Of a stretch of 64,000 nucleotides of DNA, positions 21,970 through 32,700 are shown one piece after another. The notes beneath the pieces were generated by a model. The model saw nothing but the letters and a program-made list of their open reading frames with translations, did not search any database and was not told the origin of the DNA. The position numbers and the translations under genes are program-made. Every line of letters starts with the position of its first letter. The first letter of the stretch is position 1. Source of the stretch: Eunapius fragilis. Taxonomy: Eukaryota > Porifera > Demospongiae > Spongillida > Spongillidae. The DNA is taken from assembly GCA_963681505.1 (NCBI GenBank), contig OY811973.1, positions 7,930,857-7,994,856 of the forward strand, in the 5' to 3' direction.

Positions 21970-23020
21970 AAACAGCGATATAGGAATCCTGCGGTATCAT
22001 GAATGTCATTAAAAAAACGTCACTCGCGTCTAGCGGGACAGCCAAGAGTCGGATCACTTCGCTTTTAGTGGCAATCGAGCAATATCAATAAGGAGAACAG
22101 TTCTGCATTATACATATGTCATAAGACGGTGTACTTTTAGAGAACAAAAAAACTCGTCCCCATCGTCCGTACCCAGTCCCACCTAAAATTTCTCCTCCGT
22201 CGTCGTCTTCTTCTTCTTCCTTCGGGATAGCATAACTCACGACAGGAACGTTTGTAAAGCACGCCATGTGTACCAATCGCTTCAGGATGTGTCCGCATGT
22301 TATCTTCAGGTATCTGTTAGACGCCTAACCGATCGGGCAATTGGCTGAAGCTAGTAGTACCTTATTTGGTGTTGATCTACAAATAGCACATTACATCAGC
22401 TATCACAATGTTCATGACGCACCAGTATAATATAACCAGCGTTATCAAATTCGATGGTTTTACCATATAATCTCATGAGGACAATTCTGATTCCACTCGA
22501 GCATCTAAAAGTGGAAAGATCCAGATGCTGCCAGATCTGCCAAACGTGCGTATGTCAAGCGCGGTACCGAAAGGAACAACAAAACGACCACCCAAAGGTA
22601 CGTTTATACGGCATCGATAAATGTTGGATCGATAAATTATAAGCATGCATATGGTATATCGCTAAAATGGAAGGAATAGTTTAGTTACAGCGGTAGAGAT
22701 ACTGCGTCTCTCCGTTTTACAGTAATATGCGCTGTTTGAAATGTGTGTATAACGCCAAAGTTGCTTGCGTCAGTTTGGTCATGTATTGTGGTGCATGGTT
22801 TATCTGATTATAGCGTGAGATCAGTTTACTTAGAGTGCATTTATTCTTTGTACTATATGGCTTCGCTTTTAACCTTTATCAATCCTTTGCTCCTCAATGG
22901 AGATAGTCTGGGGACTAGTGTAATATTTGGTACACACCTCAACAGAATTGCAGATTCTAATATAAACCTGTCATGCTCGCGCAAGTTGACGTTTATGCTA
23001 CCTTATTCTATGCGTTTCAA
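21970..23020. other. Unassigned spacer
   Basis: No gene can be supported. A run of acidic codons on the minus strand (22200-22220) and a plus-strand stretch at 22480-22597 ending at a GTACGT donor-like site are open, but neither resembles a known family. Confidence 0.4.
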
Positions 23021-23333
23021 GAACGCAGTGGCTACGGGTACGGGCCCGTATCGTTAATTATTTTGGCTACGGGTACGGCATATCATCACGTGACGCAAAT
23101 ATGACGGCACTATGACTGCTAACAAAATCAGTGTCCTAAATGGACAGCAATTTGCTTCGTTCCAAACTTCATAGCTCTATTTTAACTATAGTCGTTAGGA
23201 CCATGAACTCTAAACGCAAGCAGAAATATGAATATGTAGATAGTATTGTCCAAAAGTGTATAGTTTTTAAATGAATAACACGTTAGAATCAATGAAATTA
23301 TATGAAGTGTATAGGTTGTAAATGAATAAAATA

Positions 23334-23747
23334 TTAACATCCACATATCTCATAGCATCGTGAGCAATACCACCATTTTTGTTTAGGAGCTGTTTTCAGA
23401 CAAACACATTTCAGGTGATGCCAATTCAGACAAGAGTCACATTGAATTGACTCAAACTCATGAGGATCCTCTTCACATGTTGAGCATGGCCAATTTGGAA
23501 ATTGTTCTTTTTCTGCGATAAGTACTCCAAGAACATCCCATGCACTACTTTCAAAGTACTTCTTAACTCTTTGCAATTCAACATTCACATCATGAAGCTT
23601 TGGTGACAACTGGTTTGCACGCTCAGGTAAATCTTTAACAGCAAATTTATTCCCCAATAATGATTCTCCAAAATAAGTGGGAATGATCCAGCTAACTATA
23701 TATTTCTTCTTTTTTTCTGGGCTCTTCTTTATGAATGGTGTAGGCAA
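23334..23747 (-). pseudogene. PHD finger at C-terminus of MULE transposase
   Basis: The frame ends with a complete C4HC3 PHD finger: PCSTC, then CDSCLNWHHLKC, then WWYCSRC, all zinc ligands present. PHD fingers bind histone tails; in transposases they may steer chromatin targeting (inference). It is separated from the SWIM-containing segment by a one-base frameshift near 23735 in a run rich in AAG codons. No stop interrupts the finger itself. Confidence 0.72.
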
Positions 23748-24680
23748 TGTTTCTTTTTGTCTGTGCTTTTTGCAGGTAACCCAATGACTGTAAGATCTGA
23801 TGCTTTTGGCCTTCCTCTTTTAATCATTTTTGGTGTTAACTGGATTTTAGTACTCAATACACCCTCCTCATAATTGAAATCAGATAGTGGTTTAGATTTG
23901 GTGGATGGCTGTGATTGGTTGGGTGAGAGATGGGTGAGAGGTGTATGGCTGGTGGTAGGAGGCATATCAGATGTGACTGGGGGCTGTGAATGTAATGGTG
24001 GGAGCTGAAGTGTATGACCATGGTGTTCTGCATCAAGAGGGATATTACTGGTGGTTGAAGGCATGTCAATTGTGACTGGTGGCTGTGACTGGCATGGTGG
24101 AATATGAGCATTTTGGTCTGCATCAATGATTTTAACAGCTACATGCTTCCCTAAAAAAGCTTTCTCCCACATTTCAACAAGTTTTTGCAGGGATTCCAAA
24201 GCGTAATGATACTCATTCATTGGGATCTCTGAGGCCAAACTAGCAAGCTTCTCTGCTATTCCAAAAGCTTTCCTATACTTTTCGTGCTGTGATAAAATTC
24301 TTGATGAAGTACGTTGAATGTCAGAGACTTGAACTGGTATGCCAATGTTCTGCACAAAATCAGATGAAATCACCCTGTGACTTTCATGGTAATAATTTTT
24401 TGTCCATCGCGCTGAACAAATTTTTTTGTCAAATAGTTCCATATTGTGTGTAATACGATGTGAAAATACATGTCTGCATGGAAGTTTCATGGCTTTAAAA
24501 AAAACTGCACTGGCAGCTAAGTGCAGATACCGGTAAATGACCTTCTGATGATTGCAACACATTGTTTTCAGCAGTACCAGCATCTTCACTTATTTTTTTG
24601 GCTACATCAAATTGTTCCTTGAGAAATGAAAAAGCGTAAGGAGTGAGAAGCAACCGATAATGATGTAGTGCTGACTCTGA
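23729..24680 (-). pseudogene. SWIM zinc-finger and linker segment of MULE transposase
   Basis: Minus-strand pieces give SALHHYRLLLTPYAF, then KAMKLPCRHVFSHR, the C-terminal half (CxH) of a SWIM finger, followed by a Pro/Ser/Thr-rich linker with repeated SQPPVTSDMPPTTSH-like units. The residues before KAMKLPC, where the first SWIM cysteines should be, are split between two frames around 24500-24560, so the finger is damaged. SWIM fingers are usual downstream of MULE catalytic domains. Confidence 0.65.
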
Positions 24681-24704
24681 AGTGTACAACTGTACTGGTG
24701 CCTT

Positions 24705-25480
24705 TTAAAATATAGTGATGGCACGGTGATCTCTTTCAAGTGCAAGAGAATCCAAGCACTTCAGGAGATCTTGGAAGAATTTCGCTAACGAAGAATATTT
24801 TTGCACAACACTCTTGATCTTTTGATTTATTGCTTCAAGCCGGTTATTTGTTCTGTTTAGAAAATTACATGCATTATTTTTAAGACCTTCAACCCATTCT
24901 GCTCTTATAGCATGCCAATTTGTATTGAAGTAGTCAATAACTGGCTTCAGTCTTGTATCAATAAGCTCATGATAGTGTTGTTGATATTCAGTCTCATTCT
25001 TGGAATATACTAACTTTGTTATTATTTCTAATGTCATCTGTCGTTGGTCACTAGTAATATGCAGTTTCTCCGTGGAAATTTCCCGCTTAAAGCTTCAAAG
25101 AGTATGAAAAAGACATATCTATAAAACTGCATCTGGTATTTCTTCACCAAGTACATCCCTTTCTGTCATATTCTTATCAGACATAATGCACACTGTTCTA
25201 TCTGTTGAATTGTGGCGTTTATAGATACGGACCATGTTCTTAATAAAGATTTGATCTTCAGAAGCAACTATCCATAATGCCACTATTTCCCTCTCACCAT
25301 TGCCATCTACCATCATAATGTATAGTGGCATTCGAAGGTGATTCAGCTTGTATTTGCATGTATCAACAATAGCTCAGGAAAATTTGAAAACTCTTGCATG
25401 ATTTTTTTCTGATAATAAATGCCTTGCAGAACATTCTTTTCATCTTTTACGATCTCATATATCAAAATGATGAGCTCATG
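24705..25480 (-). pseudogene. MULE transposase catalytic core, inactivated
   Basis: The minus strand reads DEKNVLQGIYYQ, FPELLLIHA, MPLYIMMVDGNGE, CIMSDKNMTERD and, farther on, FLNRTNNRLEAINQKIKSV. In MULE/ZSWIM-type transposases the first stretch is normally LLIDATYK, with the first catalytic Asp. Here Asp is His, and a one-base deletion two codons later shifts the frame. The second Asp (SDKN) and the Glu (NNRLEA) remain. Further breaks occur near 25090-25120. The protein cannot be active as it stands. Confidence 0.75.
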
Positions 25481-26792
25481 TAAAGTTGTGATGATAAGAG
25501 AATGATGCAAAAGAACACAGCCCAGTGCAAAGCTGGTGGGACCAGGTGGGTGGATAGAACTACAATACATCCATGTACAGCACCTACAGCCCCAAGGAAG
25601 CTACTGTCTTGATATGCCTATCTACTGTTATTCCCAATGTACCTGGGAGTAAGGTGGTGCGTTTTGTAACAATACTGCATTGTATGTTCTCTCCCCACTC
25701 TCCTACCTCCCTCACCCCACCCAACCCTCCCTCTTCCCTCCCTCTCCCCACTCCTCTTCCTCTCCCACTCCTCCCTACCTCTTCCCACTGAACAGATAAT
25801 GATAGTGCATGGGGTACTTCAGCCTGTAAGAGCAGACAGTGAATGATTCAACATTGTCTGCATGCATTGAACTACAACAGATCAAGGCATATACCTATCA
25901 AGTAGTTAAATTACTTTTTAAATCTAACCCAGCTATTATTAGTCCATGACATAACTGAATCAATAATCAGGTGTTAGTGGATGCGTGTGTGTGTGAAGTA
26001 TGAAAATGGTGTTATGTCAAAATATTAGATAGTGCTCTAATTAAAAAGTGAGTGACTTATTGGTTAAAATTGCAACAGGTAAAATAAAAAAATATGGGGT
26101 CTGGTACGTTTTGCCTAAAATGTTTATGCAGGTACTCAAGAACAAACCTTGTCAACCCTTAACTAAACTATAGGTTGCATTTGTATGGTTGCAAAATTAA
26201 GGGTATCCCAAAATGTACTCACCTATGGTGGCCCAGTAGGTCACGCACACTAACTATTTACATAGTCTTACGCAATAAAATGACCAACATGGCACTTGAG
26301 CGCAAAACAATTTTGATCTTATGCCCATAGCCCAACACAAGGTTCTATGGGATGCATTGATACAGTTGACTGTGAAGAAGCTAGACAACGTTCTCAGGTA
26401 GTACAAATAAGTATACTAGCAATTACGCACTTAAAATACTATAACATTTAATAAGTTAAGGTCTTTTTAATTTAACTCTCATTTGTGACTGAGTAAAAGT
26501 GTATTGCATCTATTATCTTTTTTTTTCATGAAATGGCATGAAAGTATTAATTACACTATCATATAATGCCATGTAAAATAATACTTTCTATAACTGACAT
26601 CAATATCACTCAGTAGACTAGTTAAATTCATACAAATCACATATCATTTCTCAGGTCAGTAATCAATATTTTTATCACAGGATTATCCTAACTAGATGCC
26701 TTTAAAAGCACTTAAGTTAAGTACGTGTCATAACAAGTTCCAAATAAAAGCCCAATGTTGTTTTACAACATTACAAAAATAGCAGCACATAC

Positions 26793-27014
26793 CTTCATGT
26801 TTTTTATTTCTTCTACCAGTGTGTTGAGATCATTATCAGGAGCTAGAGTGCTGGCAAGATTATGAATATCTTTCAGATTTACAACCTTTCCAGACTCTTT
26901 GTACAGGTGCTGTTGTATCAACTTTTTATTTGCCCTCATCTTCAGCATGGATAATGCTTCGTTAGCTGTTTCATGACCAAGTTTTCTTTGTTTTGGGAGA
27001 TGTTCAAATGCTAC
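26793..27014 (-). pseudogene. MULE transposase internal exon
   Basis: Bounded by acceptor CTATATAG (27015 side) and donor AAG/GTATGT at 26793-26792. It encodes VAFEHLPKQRKLGHE and LKMRANKKLIQQHLYKESGK, the region between the FAR1-like domain and the catalytic core in this family. The exon is open throughout. Confidence 0.65.
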
Positions 27015-27407
27015 CTATATAGACGTTGGAAAACCAACATATTAGCGGCAAAGGGAATTACAATATTGCCTTACTTAGTTAATTTCATGGTTGTGTTCTG
27101 AATTCATTGACTTAACAAAAAGCTTTTGTCCGTTATCTGTGGTTTTCAATCTGATAATAAAAGGGCACTCCATTTGGGACGTCCTAAAAACAATATACGT
27201 CCGACGGAGGTGTACGTGAAAATACGTTTCGGCATAATGCCAGTGGCGGTCTGGGCATTAATTATCTGGGGGGGCAAAACACTTTTATGGCGCCCCCCAC
27301 TCACCAGCCATAAATCATATAAATGTACACAGGAAGGAGGCTTAGGTATCAAATTTAATGCAAATGGGGATGTACATGCATATATATGATTGATGAGAAA
27401 GTTAGTG

Positions 27408-28177
27408 CTATAATAATGCTTTGAAGAGCTCCGATGAACTCCGTGCAAACTCATCAATTATTGAATCGCATGATAGGGAAGAGAGAATTTTACGTTCAAC
27501 GGACATCATTAGCAAATCTTCAAGCCTTTCCTGAGTCGTTGTGGACCGAAGTCGCGTCTTAATACGTTTTAGAGCAGAAACACACGTACTGATAGGAGTT
27601 GCAACTGCAATCGAATATATCTTGCAAACCTCGGGAAATGCATCGTAGAGATGATAGGTAGGGTTGCACAGCAGGTTTATAGCATCCAAAAACGACCAGT
27701 TGACAAGAGCCTGATCAGGATTGGCCCGAGAAGATGTACGTTTAACTTCCTCGTCTTCTTCCGCTATACCAATACCTTCATCATCAGTATCATCACTTAG
27801 CGAATCAACAACGTCCATTTTAAGGGAGGTGCCGGAGGGGGTATGAAATCGATGGTACTAGGCAACAATTCTTGAAAGCATTGATTTGTATTCAAGTGAA
27901 ATTTGTCACAAAACACTGCCACAGTGCATTGAAGATCTTATGGGCTTTTACCACTCTTCACGAGATCGGTAAAAATGCTGGGCGCAAAGATGGCTAATGT
28001 TTCAAACAGCGACCTGTTCTTATCAAATCGCCTTCCCATTGATCCTAGAATAGTGTCAAGAGCAACAAAAAAAGTCTTACGCTTGCATGACTCTTCTGGT
28101 GTTTCAGGTACCTCACCATCTTCTCCTGATTGTTTCTGTTTTCCATCCGACATCATTATAGTTGGGCGCAGATACAC
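27408..28177 (-). pseudogene. hAT transposase remnant (ZMYM/C17orf113-like)
   Basis: Minus-strand segment 28177-27938 reads FFVALDTILGSMGRRFDKN; segment 27818-27408 reads FPEVCKIYSIAVATPISTC, then SALKRIKTRLRSTTTQERLE, the hAT C-terminal dimerisation domain. The usual CExERSFS motif between ISTC and SALK is missing by an in-frame deletion of about six residues. N-terminal zinc finger and the first catalytic part are absent. Intact relatives exceed 600 residues, so this is an internally deleted, inactive copy. Confidence 0.75.
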
Positions 28178-28346
28178 ACAGCAAAAAAACGCGTCGAATC
28201 AATTCTTGATTTTCGATTGATTTGCCACTTACATTCTGGTACATATTGTTAACAGTTTGTACCAGGTATGTAAACATTTTGTACCAGAATGTAAGTGGCA
28301 AATCAATTGAAAATCAAGAATTGATTCGACGCGTTTTTTTGCTGTG
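28177..28346. mobile_element. Small palindromic MITE nested in hAT
   Basis: Arms of about 75 bp begin CACAGCAAAAAAACGCGTCG and end with the inverse; the trinucleotide ACA flanks both sides (28174-28176, 28347-28349). 170 bp, no coding capacity. It interrupts the hAT transposase remnant, so it arrived after the hAT. Confidence 0.8.
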
Positions 28347-28713
28347 ACAATGTAGCAGTACATGGCATTAACAAATAATATTATTGTATAATTATTATGT
28401 TAACAAAACAATGCCCGCGCCACCAGGGTGCCCGAGCAGTTATGAATTAACGAACCACAAATGCGCCACTTACGTGCATGTGTGGGGGTGCATCGGCAAG
28501 TAGTCTCGTACCTAGACTTACAACGTAAAAAGCATCACAGCTTCATTAGTTAACGGCAATGCTAATCAATATTATAATCTGAGAAGTCTGGCCGGAATTG
28601 CGCTGGTAGGTATTTTGGCGCCCTACCGCCGTTTTGGCGCCCCCCCCCCCCCCCCCCCCCCCCCCTCCCTGCACCCCTGGCCAGATCGCCACTGCATAAT
28701 GCACTAGTCTTAC

Positions 28714-28994
28714 GTATGGTTCGTTGTTTTCCCTTTTGAACGGGAAGCAAATTTCTTTCCACCATGAATACACGCATAATCCACCTCCGAATATTTCAGT
28801 TTTTGAAGAAAGGACTTTTTTGGTGCACGCTTCATAGCTGCTTCAATAGTACGTGACCTTCTAATGTACAGCTGCACGTAAGACTGTTGTTCAAATTCAG
28901 CTATTCGATCACGAAGTTCTTGGAACGAAGCAAATTGCTGTCCATTTTCAAACGTACAGGAGACAGTGATTTCGTTAGCAGTCATTGCAGACAT
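28714..28994 (-). pseudogene. MULE transposase first exon (FAR1-like domain start)
   Basis: Starts MSAMTANEITVSCTFENGQQ and continues to YACIHGGKKFASRSKGK, resembling the start of a FAR1/FLYWCH-type zinc-binding DNA-binding region, then reaches a GTAAGA donor at 28713. The start codon is only about 75 bp from the outer end of the transposon, within the inverted repeat. Open throughout. Confidence 0.65.
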
Positions 28995-29321
28995 ATTTGC
29001 GTCACGTGATGATGTGCCGTACCCATAGCCAAAATAATGAAAGATACGGGCCCGTACCCGTAGCCACTGCGTTTAATTTATTAATAAAGTTAATAACTTA
29101 GCCCCCACAGACCATCCAAAAAACTTGTCTACGCCCTTGTGGAGTACATGTATAACACGACGAAATTGTCCGGGATAACGAAGTAAATGTCCGCTGTACA
29201 GGTATGTATTAGGTTTCTGGACAAAATATCAAAGGCGAGGGTGGAAAATTTTGTTGGCTTGTAGCAGATGCACGTGACCGTTTCATTTGTAGAATTTATA
29301 CATGTACATGCAGTGAAGGCA

Positions 29322-29332
29322 AGGGGCTTATA
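29322..29332 (+). promoter_or_regulatory. Candidate TATA box before the ankyrin-kinase gene
   Basis: CTTATATAACC lies about 360 bp upstream of the first recognisable ankyrin exon. I could not place a start codon or first coding exon that joins in phase 0 to 29689, so this is only a positional candidate. Confidence 0.25.
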
Positions 29333-29688
29333 TAACCTCCTACGTCTTCCATGCTTCCATCAACATCAAAATATACGTCGAAGCCTTCTACTCACTGAAG
29401 AATTTCGTGACTTTAGTGGTACTAGCTTAGTTAGGCGTAGCCCGACTTTGCAAAGGTCTGGCTACGCCCAACTATACACGTGATGTAAAAACTATTGAAT
29501 TGATAACTATTAGAGAATACATCTCCCCCAGCCTTTCTACTACTTCTCTAGGTTGGAACTCTTCATTATTAGATTAATCGTAGTTGTCAAGTGTTGGGCA
29601 GAAAAGATTATATTAATGCTCAAATGATCATGGTTAGGATATGTGTTATAGTACTTCATTTTCATATGTGTACATTTGTCCACTACAG

Positions 29689-29775
29689 CTAGTTGAAGCA
29701 TGCAGGACTGGAGATGTGAGAGCTGTCCAACAGCTGCTGTCACGTGGTGTTGGTGTGGATGATGAGTATGGGGAG
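29689..29775 (+). CDS. Ankyrin exon 1 of the ankyrin-kinase gene
   Basis: Acceptor CACTACAG and donor GAG/GTATGT bound 29 codons reading [20 protein letters not shown] and ending DDEYGE, an N-terminal capping ankyrin repeat ([17 protein letters not shown] pattern). Its 3' end and donor have been captured into the adjoining 32-bp minisatellite. Confidence 0.82.
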
Positions 29776-32700
29776 GTATGTACATGTGTGTGTTGAGTAT
29801 GGGGAGGTATGTACATGTGTATGTTGAGTATGGGGAGGTATGTACATGTGTATGTTGGGTATGGGGAGGTATGTACATGTGTATGTTGGGTATGGGGAGG
29901 AATGTATGTGTGCATGTTGAGTATGGGGTGGTATGTACATGTGTATGTTGAGTATGGGGAGGTATGTATATGTGTATGTTGGGTATGGGGAGGTATGTAC
30001 ATGTGTATGTTGGGTATGGGGAGGTATGTACATGTGTATGTTGGGTATGGGGAGGTATGTACATGTGTATGTTGGGTATGGGGAGGAATGTACATGTGTA
30101 TGTTGAGTATGGGGAGGTAGGTACATATGTATGTTGAAATCTGGGGCATGTGAATGTTGGGTATGGGGAGGTATGTAGATGTGGGCAGTTTTTGTATTCA
30201 TGGCTGAGTAGTTTTATGCATGTAACCATTTATACTACAGTATTGTGGCGTGTACTCAATGACAACATAATACACGACAACTTTGCAAACTACACACGTG
30301 CGCTAATCTAATTAATGCACCAGTTCATCTCGTTCTCAGTCCTCTCTGACAGGGTCGCTAGCACTACTCCCCCCAGAACGGAGATGTAACGTTGCGGTTG
30401 GTTGGCCTGCCGACCAGATCTTGTACGATGGGGTGGAGGGTTGGGGGGGGGGGGGGGGGGGGGGTACTTGGTGTCGGAACCTGGGTTGCGGTGGAGGAAA
30501 GATTAGGCTTCTTTTGCGGTCGTCCACGGTGTACAGGCTCAGGTAGCAAGAGTGGTTGCTCCGGATCAATGTGGGCAGGTTTGAGCCTGTCCACTGAAAT
30601 TCTTTCTTTTCTCCCGCTTACGTCAACGGTGAAAGTCTCTTCACCTGATTGGAGGACTTTAAAAGGTCCTTCATATGGTCGTTGAAATGGTGATCGGTGA
30701 GAGTCACGACAGATGAACACAAATTTGGTTTGTTTTAGGCTAGATGGCTGGGAGGAAGGTACAACTCCGGGTGCGTGCTGGGAGGTAGGCACGGGGACAA
30801 AATCACCAACTTGTTTCCTAAGTTGTTGCAGTTGAGATTGATGATCCCGTTGAGAATTGTGAGTATGAAAAAATTCTCCAGGAACAGTAATAGGAGCTCC
30901 ATACAGCAACTCTGCCGAGGAGCATCCTAAATCTTCCTTTAATGTTGTTCTAATACCTAAACGTACCCATGGAAGGTCCGTGGTCCAGTTGGGGCCCGTG
31001 AGTCGTGCTCGCAGTGATAATTTGAGGTGACGGTGAAAACGCTCCACTAGACCGTTTGATTGAGGGTGGTAAGCGGTGGTGTGGTGAAGTTGAATGCCTA
31101 ACAATTGAGCAATAGATGTCCACAGTTGTGAGGTAAACTGACTTCCCCTGTCGGATGTCATGTCTAGTGGAACGCCAAAACGTGAAATCCACTGAGATAT
31201 CAATGCTTGAGCACAAGTAGTAGTGGTTGTATCGTTTAACGGGATGGCTTCAGGCCAGCGCGAAAATCGGTCCACAATTGTAAGTCGGTAAGTAAAACCA
31301 TTAGAAGGACGTAAAGGTCCCACAAGATCCACATGGATGTGGTCAAAACGGCGATTGGGTACTTGAAACGTTTCGAGAGGAGCCCTGATGTGAGTTTGGA
31401 TTTTGGAACTCTGACAAGGGATGCATGTTCGTACCCAGTGCCCAATTTGCTTCTGCAGGCCTTTCCAAATGAATTTGGATGCGATAAGGTTTCTTGTGGC
31501 ACGGATTGATGGGTGGGACAAACCATGAAATAGGTCAAAAACCCGTCGTCTACATGCTACTGGGACGTCCAGCAGACAGGTCACATAGAAGTGTAGTACC
31601 TTGCATGTGCCCCAAAAGGAATATCCTGCAATACCAAACTGGATAGCGTGGTTTGGTAGGATTGAACCTCAGGGTCTTCAGCTTGATCTGTGGCCATCAT
31701 AGCATAGTCAATCCCCAGCTGAACAGAGTCAATGATAGGGAGTCAGCAACAAAGTTGTCTTTACCTTGTATATGTTGAATGTCGGTTGTGAATTCAGAAA
31801 TGTAGGAAAGATGGCGTTGCTGACAGCTTGTCCACGTGTCTGAACTTTTGGACATACAAAATGTCAGTGGTTTATGGTCGGTGAAAGCTGTGAACTGTCT
31901 GCCTTCAAGAAAAATCCGAAAATGCTTGATGCCTAGATACAATGCAAGGAGTTCCCGGTCGAAAGCACTGTATTTTGTTTCACAATGTTGTAGCTTCTTC
32001 TGAAGTATGCCAGTGGTTCCCACAAGTTGTTTACGAACTGCTGCAAAACTGCACCTATGGCAAGATCAGAGGCATCTGTGGTGATTGACAGCGGTGCTCC
32101 ATGGTGCGGGTGGGAAAGTAGTGTCGCCTCTGCCAATGCCTTCTTGGTAGCATCAAATGCTTTTGACATTACGTCATTCCAAATCAAGGTCTTTGGATTG
32201 CTTGCTAGTGCTGTGTAGAGTGGTGACATCATCCGTGCAGCACCTGGGATGAAACGGTGGCAAAAATTGATCATACCTACAAATTCCTGTAAACCCTTCA
32301 CTGTGGTTGGTTGAGGGTATTGGCTGATGACCTTTACCTTGTCAGGCAATGGTACAATCCCGGTTGGAGTGATATGGTGTCCTAGAAAATCAATTGAATC
32401 CTGACCAAATTGACATTTAGAAGTGTTGATAACTAAACGATATTCCTGAAATCGTTGGAACAGCTGGCGGAGGTGGTCCATGTGAGTCTCGGCATCATCC
32501 CTGGCAATGAGGATGTCGTCGATGTACATGTTGTAGACAAAAACAAATTCCAACCTGTGGCAGACAGTGTCCATTAAGCGCTGAAAGGCTTGAGCGGAAT
32601 TCTTTAGCCCAAAAGGCATTCTTAAGAACTCATAAAGGCCAAAAGGGTTGATGATGGCCGTTTTGGGTATGTCTTCAGCTGCAAGCAGAATCTGTTGGTA

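Larger units (their letters stand above)
27241..28694 (-). mobile_element. hAT element with exact 8-bp target duplication
   Basis: Ends CAGTGGCGGTCTGG (27241) and CCAGATCGCCACTG (to 28694) are flanked on both sides by CATAATGC (27233-27240 and 28695-28702), a perfect 8-bp duplication diagnostic of hAT. Interior GCGCCCCCC-rich subterminal sequences mirror each other. It carries remnants of a minus-strand transposase, and lies in the first intron of the MULE transposase. Confidence 0.93.
23026..29069 (-). mobile_element. MULE-type DNA transposon, about 6 kb, decayed
   Basis: Inverted ends of about 145 bp face each other: CAGTGGCTACGGGTACGGGC at 23026 and its inverse ending at 29069, both continuing through TTTTGGCTA(C/T)GGGTACGGCA and ATCATCACGTGACGCAAATATG-like sequence. 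Between them a minus-strand transposase with FAR1-like, MULE catalytic, SWIM and PHD segments is spread over at least three exons. A hAT element (27241-28694) has inserted in the first intron. The transposase start codon lies within the right inverted end, and the left end keeps a decayed duplicate of that first-exon sequence. Flanking target duplication not resolved. Confidence 0.78.

Noticed and set aside
22453..22642. Possible coding exon ending at a GTACGT donor
   Set aside because: No acceptor in phase, no family similarity, and no partner exon found.
29540..30229. Minus-strand proteins rich in [13 protein letters not shown]
   Set aside because: Antisense reading of the 32-bp minisatellite at the ankyrin exon donor.
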